From: Tannerella sp. | GTDB lineage: Bacteria > Bacteroidota > Bacteroidia > Bacteroidales > Tannerellaceae | Assembly (NCBI GenBank): GCA_031271245.1 | Contig: JAISWC010000155.1 | Span: 1 to 6,102, forward strand | DNA length: 6,102 bases | Direction of reading: 5' to 3' | Part shown: positions 1-5,667 of the stretch, in pieces | Position numbering within the stretch: position 1 is the first letter of the stretch | Layout of the letters: each line of letters begins with the position of its first letter | Position numbers and translations under genes: made by a program | Notes under the pieces: generated by a model | Databases searched by the model: none | The model's input: the letters and a program-made list of their open reading frames with translations, nothing else | Told to the model about the DNA's origin: nothing

Positions 1-423
1 GACGGCTGGATGCACACCGGAGACCTTGGCGTTATCGACGACGACGGGTTCCTGTTTATCCGCGGACGCAGTAAAACGATGCTGTTAGGCTCCAATGGGC
101 AGAATATTTACCCCGAAGAAATAGAAAGCATCCTTAACAATTTGCCCTACGTCAGCGAATCACTGATTGTTTCGCAGGAAGAAAAGGACGCCCGTAAACA
201 GGTTCTTGTCGCATTGATATATCCGGCATGGGAAACGGCAAACAAGGCCGGCCTGACAAAAGAAACTTTGCGGAATATAATGAATGAAAACATCGCCCTG
301 CTTAACCGCCGGATACCTTATTACTGCAAAATATCCCGCGTCGAACTGCGCGAGCACGAGTTTGAAAAGACGCCCAAACAAAGCATACGCCGTTTCATCT
401 ATCAAAATGACGATTCGTGTTAA
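1..423 (+). CDS. Long-chain acyl-CoA synthetase-like AMP-binding enzyme, C-terminal 140 codons (5' end outside window)
   Basis: The reading frame is open from base 1 (DGWMHTGDLG...) to the TAA at 421-423, so this is the 3' end of a gene that starts upstream. The first Met (base 10) lies inside a conserved motif and is not a start. The fragment carries ANL-superfamily landmarks in order: A7-like HTGDLG (fragment residues 5-10), the A8 hinge RGRSKTMLL (21-29) followed by GQNIYPEEIE (33-42), then the small C-terminal lid domain ending in TPKQSIRRF (124-132). ANL acyl-CoA ligases activate a carboxylic acid with ATP to an acyl-AMP and transfer it to CoA; GQN.YP.EIE is typical of the fatty-acyl-CoA ligase branch. 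They are cytoplasmic or membrane-associated. One oddity: at the position where the A10 motif normally has its catalytic Lys (GKxxR), the sequence reads Q-S-I-R-R. The family is clear; the exact acid substrate cannot be told from this part. The gene is co-directional with the operon downstream but 287 bp away, with a promoter in between, so it is probably a separate transcription unit. Confidence 0.93.
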   Translation, partial: DGWMHTGDLGVIDDDGFLFIRGRSKTMLLGSNGQNIYPEEIESILNNLPYVSESLIVSQEEKDARKQVLVALIYPAWETANKAGLTKETLRNIMNENIALLNRRIPYYCKISRVELREHEFEKTPKQSIRRFIYQNDDSC

Positions 424-460
424 GTTAATACTTAAAAATATATAATGACGCTATTTTTTT
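420..460 (+). terminator. Possible weak AT-rich terminator after the acyl-CoA ligase gene
   Basis: Two overlapping stem options follow the stop codon. One is TTAAGT/ACTTAA (420-425 with 430-435, 4-nt loop), which overlaps the stop. The other is AAAAATA/TATTTTT (434-440 with 452-458, 11-nt loop), whose right arm is part of a run of seven T (454-460). There is no GC-rich stem, so termination would be weak. The call rests on position plus the T run and is tentative. Confidence 0.25.
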
Positions 461-466
461 AATGAA

Positions 467-493
467 AATATTTTTGTACTCGAAAAAAATATT
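467..493. repeat. 9-bp inverted repeat spanning the -33 element (possible operator)
   Basis: AATATTTTT (467-475) and AAAAATATT (485-493) are perfect inverted repeats separated by 9 nt. The left arm overlaps the TTTG at 473-476 that I call the -33 element, and the right arm fills the promoter spacer. A two-fold symmetric site here could bind a dimeric regulator. The arms are made only of A and T in a very AT-rich stretch, so chance is a real alternative. Confidence 0.35.
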
Positions 494-502
494 GTACATT
501 TG
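473..502 (+). promoter_or_regulatory. Bacteroides-type primary sigma promoter for the susCD-like operon
   Basis: TTTG at 473-476 and TACATTTG at 495-502 match the Bacteroides -33 (TTTG) and -7 (TAnnTTTG) consensus exactly, with 18 nt between them, close to the spacing known for this promoter class. Transcription would start roughly at 507-512. This gives a 5' leader of about 200 nt before the transporter gene. It is the only full match I noticed on the + strand between the acyl-CoA ligase stop and the transporter start. A match to the housekeeping consensus suggests basal transcription by the primary sigma factor. An additional ECF-sigma promoter, which an STN-type transporter might use, was not recognised. 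Confidence 0.7.
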
Positions 503-506
503 TTCC

Positions 507-528
507 CTATACTATATATTGTATAGTA
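507..528. repeat. Palindromic element at the predicted transcription start
   Basis: TACTATA (510-516) and TATAGTA (522-528) form a perfect 7-bp inverted repeat with a 5-nt centre. An alternative register, CTATAC (507-512) with GTATAG (521-526), gives a 6-bp stem with an 8-nt loop. The two registers exclude each other. The element lies where transcription from the 473-502 promoter should begin. It could be an operator or a 5'-terminal RNA hairpin; the sequence alone does not decide. Confidence 0.45.
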
Positions 529-618
529 CTTAAAAAAAACACAGTTTATAAATTTTCTCACATGAATTAACATTAATCCTAAAAATATCGCCTATGGACA
601 GTTCCTGAATCAAAGAAA

Positions 619-657
619 ATGCTGGTATTCGCAGGAGCATTATCGGCAACCATCTAA
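619..657 (+). CDS. Possible 12-codon upstream ORF with a hydrophobic product (doubtful)
   Basis: ATG at 619 to TAA at 655-657 would encode MLVFAGALSATI, a hydrophobic stretch resembling the core of a signal sequence. The same frame is open back to the stop at 580-582, reading KYRLWTVPESKK before that Met, but with no ATG further up. It ends 53 bp before the transporter start and is out of frame with it. It could be a translated leader peptide, a remnant of an older signal-peptide coding segment, or chance. An A-rich AAAGAAA just upstream is compatible with weak Bacteroidota-type initiation. Confidence 0.2.
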   Translation: MLVFAGALSATI

Positions 658-710
658 AAAACAACATGTATAATAATATTATTTCTTTATTTATTCAAAT
701 CAGAGTAATC

Positions 711-3700
711 ATGAACAAAAAATTATTGCTATGGGAATCTCATCTAAAAATTCCCGAAAACAACCATTTTTTGAGGATCGTGAAGATGTTTTTTATCGGA
801 CTGATCCTTTCTGTCTGTTCCCTGAACGCGAGAAATCTGCTTTCGCCGGATACGAAAATCACGCTCAAAAAAAGCAGCGCCGCACCGGAACAAATTATTG
901 ATGAGATTGAAAAAAATGCTCATCACTCGTCTGTGTATACCAAAGACGTAGACATGAAGTCATCCACATCCCGGAAAACGCTAAACAGCCTGTTTTCCGG
1001 AACGGACATTCATTATGATGTGGAAGATTCGCACATTGTGTTTTCCTCAAGGAAAAAAGCTCCGGAAGAAGGTTCCGGCATATCCATTGCACAGCAGGAT
1101 ACGAAACGCATTACCGGTACGATAACCGACGAAAACGGCGAGCCGCTGCCGGACGTAAACATCTCCGTCAAAGGCACTGTGACAGGTGTAATCAGCGACG
1201 TGGACGGGAATTACGTTATCCTTGCAAGCGGTGAAGATAGGGTGCTGGTATTCTCGTACATCGGCTTTGCAACGCAGGAAATCGCAGTGGGCGACCGCAA
1301 GGTTATTGACGTTTCAATGCATGAGAATGCGATTGATATTAGCGAAGTAGTTGTCACTGCATTAGGCATCAAGCGCGAGGAGAAGGCGCTGGGCTATGCC
1401 GTGCAGACCGTCAAGGGCGAGGCGCTGACCACGGTCAAGGGCGTGGAACTCGGTAGCCAGCTGACGGGAAAGATTGCCGGCGTGACGGTCTACAACGGCT
1501 CCGACTTTGCCAATGAACCGAGCATACAGATTCGCGGCGAGAGTCCGCTGATTGTCATAGATGGAATACCGTTCCCGAACATGTCGCTACGCGACATTTC
1601 GCAGGACGACATTGAATCCATCAGCGTCCTGAAAGGCTCTACGGCGTCGGCGCTCTACGGTTCGCGGGGCGGATCGGGTGCACTGATGATTTCGACCAAA
1701 AGAGGAGAGCAGGACGGCGTCAAGGTCTCGTTCAGCAGCAGCGACATGTTCTCGGCCGGATATGCCACGATGATTCACAACCAGACATCGTACAGTTCCG
1801 GTATCGGCGGCCGCTACGACCCGGAAGATTACGTGTGGGGCGACAAGCTGGACATCGGACGTACGGCAGTGCAGTACGACCCCTTCACCTACGAATGGCG
1901 TGAGATGCCGCTGGTGTCGAGAGGAAAGGACAATTTCAAGTCGTTCATCGAAACGGCTGTAGTGACAAACAACAATGTCAATATAGCATACAAGGGAAAG
2001 AACGGCAGTTTCCGCACCTCGTTCACTCACGTTTACAACAAAGGACAGTATCCCAACAACTACAGCAACCGTTTCAATTACAGCATAGCCGGAGACCTGA
2101 AACTGGGTAAGTTGGAACTGGATGCCTCGGCTACGATCGGCAAATGGATTGTACCGCAGACGTACGGTGAAGGCTATGGCCTGACGGGCGCCATTTATAC
2201 GATCCTGCTGTGGTCGGGCGCCGAATATGACCTCCGTGACTTCCGCGACTATTGGCAGAAGGGTAAGGAAGACGTGCAACAGAACTGGTGGAGTCCGGTA
2301 TGGTATACCAACCCCTGGTTCACCATGTACGAAGTCACCCGGTCGCAGGATCGAAGCGTATTTAGTGGCCAGACTCACCTGACTTACGAACTGCTGCCGT
2401 GGTTGAAAATCGCGGGACGTGTCGGTATAGACGGTTATGATCGCCGATTCGAGGAAAAGACGCCGCTCAGCACGCTTCGCAAAGCTCCGCTGGGAGAATT
2501 TTATCAGTACATGGACAGGGGATGGGCGCTGAATGGCGAGGCCTTATTGATGGCGGATAAAAAAATCGGCGATTTCAGCATAGACGGATTCCTGGGAACT
2601 TCCGTGTACTATAACCAATCAACCAGTTTTGAAGGGCGGACAGCCGGAGGTTTGAGCATTCCCGGGTTCTTTTCGCTGAAAGCCTCCGTAGAACCGATTG
2701 CCTTCGGCACGGGAGCCTACGGTATTCAAAACAACAGCGTGTTCGGAGAAGCAAGTTTTGCATGGAAAAGTACGGCTTTTGTGGAAGTGACGGGACGTAA
2801 CGACTGGGTGTCTACCCTGTCCGAAAACGAACGTTCTTTTTTCTATCCGTCCGTATCGGGTAGCCTGGTGCTTACCGAGCTGCTGCCCGAAATCCGGCAT
2901 CTGAACTTCTGGAAAGTCCGCGGTTCCTGGACGCAAACCAAAATGCCGGCCGGCGTGTATTCCATCAATACGACGTATGGCATCAACATAAGTAATATGT
3001 ACAAGGGCATGACGGGAGCGGTATATCCTTCGCTGAGCCGTTCCGGTTCGCTCACGCCGGCCACCCGCGAAGAGTGGGAAATCGGTACGGAAGCACGCGT
3101 TCTTGATTCGCGCCTGCGTGCCGACATTGCCTATTTCCACAGGTTGTACTACAACAACCAGCGGGAAGCCACCCTCAGCAAGGCTTCCGGATTTGAAAGG
3201 ATGCAGGTGAACTGGGACGAGGAATATCTCCGCAAGGGAGTGGAAATTACCCTTTCCGGCGATGTCATCAGGAACAGGGACTGGGTCTGGACGCCCTCCG
3301 TCAACTGGGGGCGTATGCGTTACGTATATAACCGGATTGACCCGGTCTATTCGCAGAAATTCTACTGGGTAGCCGAAGGGGAATTAGTCAACTGGGAACA
3401 GCGTACCGATATTGAGAAAAGCCCGGACGGACAGTTCGTACATCGCGCCGACGGCCTGCTGAAACGAACCACCGTCGACTCCCGCTTCTACAAAGACCCG
3501 GACTGGGTATGGGGTTTCTCAAACACGTTGAAATGGAAGAACTTCTCGCTGCTGTTGTCGTTCGACGGGCGTGTAGGCGGCCAGAACGACAACGACTCCG
3601 ACTGGGATATGTGGCGCACAGGGTCGCATCCCGACAGCGATAACCAGTGGCGCTACGACGAGGTGGTGAACGGGTTACATAACTACGTCGGAAAAGGCGT

Positions 3701-4070
3701 GAAGATTGTAGACGGTACCATTCAGTACGATTACGACGGAAGGGTATTGTCCGACACGCGCGTATTCGCCCCGAACGACATCGAAACGTCCTACGAGCAG
3801 TATATCCGCGCTATGTATGGCAGCGGGCCGGTCAGTACCTCCGTGTTCGACCTGACGTTTCTCAAACTCCGGGAGGCCGCCATCGGATATAACCTGCCGC
3901 AAACGCTCGCCCGGAAACTGCATCTGGACAACCTGCAACTGAGCCTGATCGGCCAGAACCTGTATATCTGGGTGAAGGAGTTTCGATGGGCAGACCCCGA
4001 TAAGGGACGGGACGACGAAAATGCACCGCTGCCGAGGTATGTGGGATTAAATATCAAAGTGGATTTTTAA
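711..4070 (+). CDS. SusC/RagA-family TonB-dependent outer-membrane transporter with STN domain
   Basis: This 1119-residue protein imports a ligand, usually a glycan, across the outer membrane using TonB/ExbBD energy, together with the SusD-like lipoprotein encoded next. Domains in order: a signal peptide with a long basic n-region and hydrophobic core MFFIGLILSVCSL (residues 26-38), likely cleaved near LNA-RN (40/41); an STN domain (about 49-113; IDEIEKN, GTDIHYDVEDSHIVFS); a carboxypeptidase-regulatory-like beta-sandwich (about 133-203; ITGTITDENGEPLPDVNISV, VLVFSYIGF); a TonB-box-like DISEVVVTALG (209-219); a compact plug (about 221-332; TGKIAGV, IQIRGESPLIVIDGIPF, DIESISVLKGSTASALYGSRG); then a beta-barrel ending in a terminal Phe (RYVGLNIKVDF), as is usual for outer-membrane proteins. 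LKLREAAIGYNLP near 1051 is a typical SusC C-terminal motif. The frame also has an ATG at 666, which would add 15 residues (MYNN...). I prefer 711 because MNKK gives a normal basic signal-peptide start and AGAG lies just upstream at 702-705, but 666 is possible. The STN implies control by a FecR-type anti-sigma factor, not encoded here. The substrate is unknown. Confidence 0.95.
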   Translation: MNKKLLLWESHLKIPENNHFLRIVKMFFIGLILSVCSLNARNLLSPDTKITLKKSSAAPEQIIDEIEKNAHHSSVYTKDVDMKSSTSRKTLNSLFSGTDIHYDVEDSHIVFSSRKKAPEEGSGISIAQQDTKRITGTITDENGEPLPDVNISVKGTVTGVISDVDGNYVILASGEDRVLVFSYIGFATQEIAVGDRKVIDVSMHENAIDISEVVVTALGIKREEKALGYAVQTVKGEALTTVKGVELGSQLTGKIAGVTVYNGSDFANEPSIQIRGESPLIVIDGIPFPNMSLRDISQDDIESISVLKGSTASALYGSRGGSGALMISTKRGEQDGVKVSFSSSDMFSAGYATMIHNQTSYSSGIGGRYDPEDYVWGDKLDIGRTAVQYDPFTYEWREMPLVSRGKDNFKSFIETAVVTNNNVNIAYKGKNGSFRTSFTHVYNKGQYPNNYSNRFNYSIAGDLKLGKLELDASATIGKWIVPQTYGEGYGLTGAIYTILLWSGAEYDLRDFRDYWQKGKEDVQQNWWSPVWYTNPWFTMYEVTRSQDRSVFSGQTHLTYELLPWLKIAGRVGIDGYDRRFEEKTPLSTLRKAPLGEFYQYMDRGWALNGEALLMADKKIGDFSIDGFLGTSVYYNQSTSFEGRTAGGLSIPGFFSLKASVEPIAFGTGAYGIQNNSVFGEASFAWKSTAFVEVTGRNDWVSTLSENERSFFYPSVSGSLVLTELLPEIRHLNFWKVRGSWTQTKMPAGVYSINTTYGINISNMYKGMTGAVYPSLSRSGSLTPATREEWEIGTEARVLDSRLRADIAYFHRLYYNNQREATLSKASGFERMQVNWDEEYLRKGVEITLSGDVIRNRDWVWTPSVNWGRMRYVYNRIDPVYSQKFYWVAEGELVNWEQRTDIEKSPDGQFVHRADGLLKRTTVDSRFYKDPDWVWGFSNTLKWKNFSLLLSFDGRVGGQNDNDSDWDMWRTGSHPDSDNQWRYDEVVNGLHNYVGKGVKIVDGTIQYDYDGRVLSDTRVFAPNDIETSYEQYIRAMYGSGPVSTSVFDLTFLKLREAAIGYNLPQTLARKLHLDNLQLSLIGQNLYIWVKEFRWADPDKGRDDENAPLPRYVGLNIKVDF

Positions 4071-4091
4071 AATGTATAACCGATAAAGAAT

Positions 4092-5651
4092 ATGGATATG
4101 AATCGTTATATGAAACAAAAAGCAGTGATATTCGCGCTGCTGGCCGGATGGATGCTTGGCGCATGTACCGGCAATTTCGATGAAATCAATACCGATCCGA
4201 ATGCGACGTCGAAAGCGTCGTCGGCGCTGCTGGCGACAACCGTCACCGGCAGTCTGATCAAGTGGGATATATGGATTTCGGTAGCCAACGACGGCATGAG
4301 GTCAAAAATCATCTGTGATACGGAAGGCGCACAGGCCGCCCAGTACAACCTGCTGGGAAGAGGCACGTTCGAGGGATACAACCTCCTGGTCACGGCCGAG
4401 AAAATGGTGGAAAACGCCAATCCGGCTTTTGTGGAAGGATACAGGGGATTGGCCCTGTTCACCAAGGCCTACAAAATGTATTACACCACCATGCAGATGG
4501 GAGACATTCCTTATAGCGAAGCTGCACTGGGCGAGAAGGAGGGAATTATCAAGCCCAAGTATGACACCCAGAAGGACGTCTTCCGGCAGATATTGGACGA
4601 TCTGGATGCGGCCAATACGCATTTTGCCGCTGCGACGGCGTCTTTTGGCGGCGACGTCTGCTTTGACGGCGACCCGAAAAAATGGCAGCGGGTGACCAAT
4701 TCGTTTGCGCTGAAAGTGCTGATCGCCCTTTCGAAACGTGCGGACGATACGCCGGACCTGAACATTAAAGGGCGTTTTGCCGAGGTGGCCGCCCGTCCGC
4801 TGCTCGAATCCAGCGACGACAACCTGCGCTACGAGAGCCGGAACCAGCCGGGCATGTATCCTCCGTATTACCGGATTTCCAACCAGTCGTGGATGTATCT
4901 GCGCATGAGCAGCGTGATGGTCGACATACTGAAAAAGCATAACGACTACCGCCTGTTCTATTATGCCGAACCGTCGGAATATTACCAGGCGCAAGGCATC
5001 TCCGTTTCCGACACGGCCTGCTATCCGGGCATCAATCCGGCCTGGAACAATACCGATATCGAACGGTTGACCGGCGAACGGAAAACGTGCCGTATCAACG
5101 CGCGCTACCTGGACGACCCGAACGGCGGCGAACCCATTGCCCGCGTCGGCTTTGCACAGCAGGAATTTATCCTTGCCGAAGGGGCGCTCAGGGGATGGCT
5201 ACCCGGACAGACGGCTTCGCAGCATTACCTGAAGGGCATCGAGGCCGGGCTGCGGTTCACGGCCAACCATACGCTCGACGACCCGCTCTTTCATCACAAC
5301 CGGAAAATTACGGACGCCTATATCGCGCAGCATCTTAACAAGGCTTCGCTCCGGCTCTCGGAAAATCCGGCTGACTTCGACGCCGATTTGCAGAAAATTA
5401 TTGAGCAGAAATTTGCTGCCTCATTTCTACAATACAAGTACGACCCGTTCTACGACAACCGCCGGACGGGATGGCCGATTTATCCGATCGACCCCGCGAC
5501 GAACCAAAACGAACTGATCGACCGTATGCCTATTCGCTGGATGTATCCCATGGAGGAAGCCACCCAGAATACGGAAAACTATCAGGAAGCGCTGGATCGC
5601 CAGTTCGGTGGAATTGACGACCATAACGTACATATATGGTTAACAAAATAA
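4092..5651 (+). CDS. SusD/RagB-family nutrient-binding outer-membrane lipoprotein (SusD-like_2 type)
   Basis: This 519-residue surface lipoprotein is the lid and ligand-binding partner of the SusC barrel encoded 21 bp upstream. The N-terminus has a basic n-region, a hydrophobic core (AVIFALLAGWM) and the lipobox LGAC, giving lipidated Cys25. Family signs: NFDEINTDPNA (28-38), just after the Cys; the helical TPR-like segment EGYRGLALFTKAYKMYY (115-131), running into MGDIPYSEA (136-144); KKWQRVTNSFALKVLIAL (196-213); a region near 355-370 (QQEFILAEGALRGWL); and the C-terminal RWMYPMEEATQNTENYQEAL (482-501) with GGIDDHNVHIW near the end. These match the SusD-like_2 branch (PF12771-like) better than classical starch SusD. 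The length is normal for the family and there is no frameshift. In-frame Mets at 4098 and 4110 are alternative starts; all keep the lipobox. Only an A-rich AAAGAA precedes the ATG, as is common in Bacteroidota. It is surely co-transcribed with the transporter. The ligand cannot be inferred. Confidence 0.94.
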   Translation: MDMNRYMKQKAVIFALLAGWMLGACTGNFDEINTDPNATSKASSALLATTVTGSLIKWDIWISVANDGMRSKIICDTEGAQAAQYNLLGRGTFEGYNLLVTAEKMVENANPAFVEGYRGLALFTKAYKMYYTTMQMGDIPYSEAALGEKEGIIKPKYDTQKDVFRQILDDLDAANTHFAAATASFGGDVCFDGDPKKWQRVTNSFALKVLIALSKRADDTPDLNIKGRFAEVAARPLLESSDDNLRYESRNQPGMYPPYYRISNQSWMYLRMSSVMVDILKKHNDYRLFYYAEPSEYYQAQGISVSDTACYPGINPAWNNTDIERLTGERKTCRINARYLDDPNGGEPIARVGFAQQEFILAEGALRGWLPGQTASQHYLKGIEAGLRFTANHTLDDPLFHHNRKITDAYIAQHLNKASLRLSENPADFDADLQKIIEQKFAASFLQYKYDPFYDNRRTGWPIYPIDPATNQNELIDRMPIRWMYPMEEATQNTENYQEALDRQFGGIDDHNVHIWLTK

Positions 5652-5667
5652 TTTATCCATTCTTAAT

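Larger units (their letters stand above)
503..710 (+). promoter_or_regulatory. About 200-nt 5' leader of the susCD-like operon
   Basis: This is the stretch between the predicted promoter and the chosen transporter start. It contains the start-site palindrome (507-528), an A run (532-539), a four-codon ORF at 594-608 (ATG to TGA), a 12-codon ORF at 619-657, and a 6-bp inverted repeat AATGCT/AGCATT (618-623 with 636-641) whose left arm holds the AUG of the 12-codon ORF. The first 100 nt are almost pure A/T, while 590-650 is more mixed. I see no tRNA, no recognised riboswitch and no GC-rich intrinsic terminator. Long leaders before susC homologues can be sites of antisense-RNA or RNA-binding-protein control; nothing here proves that. 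Confidence 0.4.

Noticed and set aside
424..710. Searched for tRNA, a riboswitch, a CRISPR array, insertion-sequence ends or an attachment site in the main intergenic region
   Set aside because: No cloverleaf, no regularly spaced repeats, no transposase remnant and no target-site duplication could be recognised.
651..750. Direct repeat CATCTAAAAA at 651-660 and 741-750, 90 bp apart
   Set aside because: Only 10 bp and A-rich, with flanks that do not align well; most likely chance in AT-rich DNA rather than a duplication.
1587..2378. Long open frame on the - strand (263 codons) inside the transporter gene
   Set aside because: It lies wholly antisense to a clearly conserved SusC barrel, its translation has no recognisable domain, and GC-rich codon bias on the + strand readily creates such shadow frames.
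2619..3140. Further - strand open frames inside the transporter gene (also 3675-3938, 3791-4057)
   Set aside because: They overlap one another and a well-supported gene, and their translations are Arg/Gly-rich without family motifs.
4071..4091. Internal terminator or promoter between the SusC and SusD genes, or between the SusD gene and the third gene (5652-5667)
   Set aside because: The gaps are 21 and 16 bp, with no stem-loop plus T run and no room for a full promoter; they look like ordinary operon junctions.
4315..4695. + strand frame of 126 codons in another phase of the SusD-like gene
   Set aside because: The composition (many R, T, P, W) is typical of an out-of-frame reading, and it conflicts with the conserved SusD frame.
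4302..4994. Long open frame on the - strand (230 codons) inside the SusD-like gene
   Set aside because: It is antisense to a conserved SusD-like coding region, with no start context or domain features; a shadow frame.
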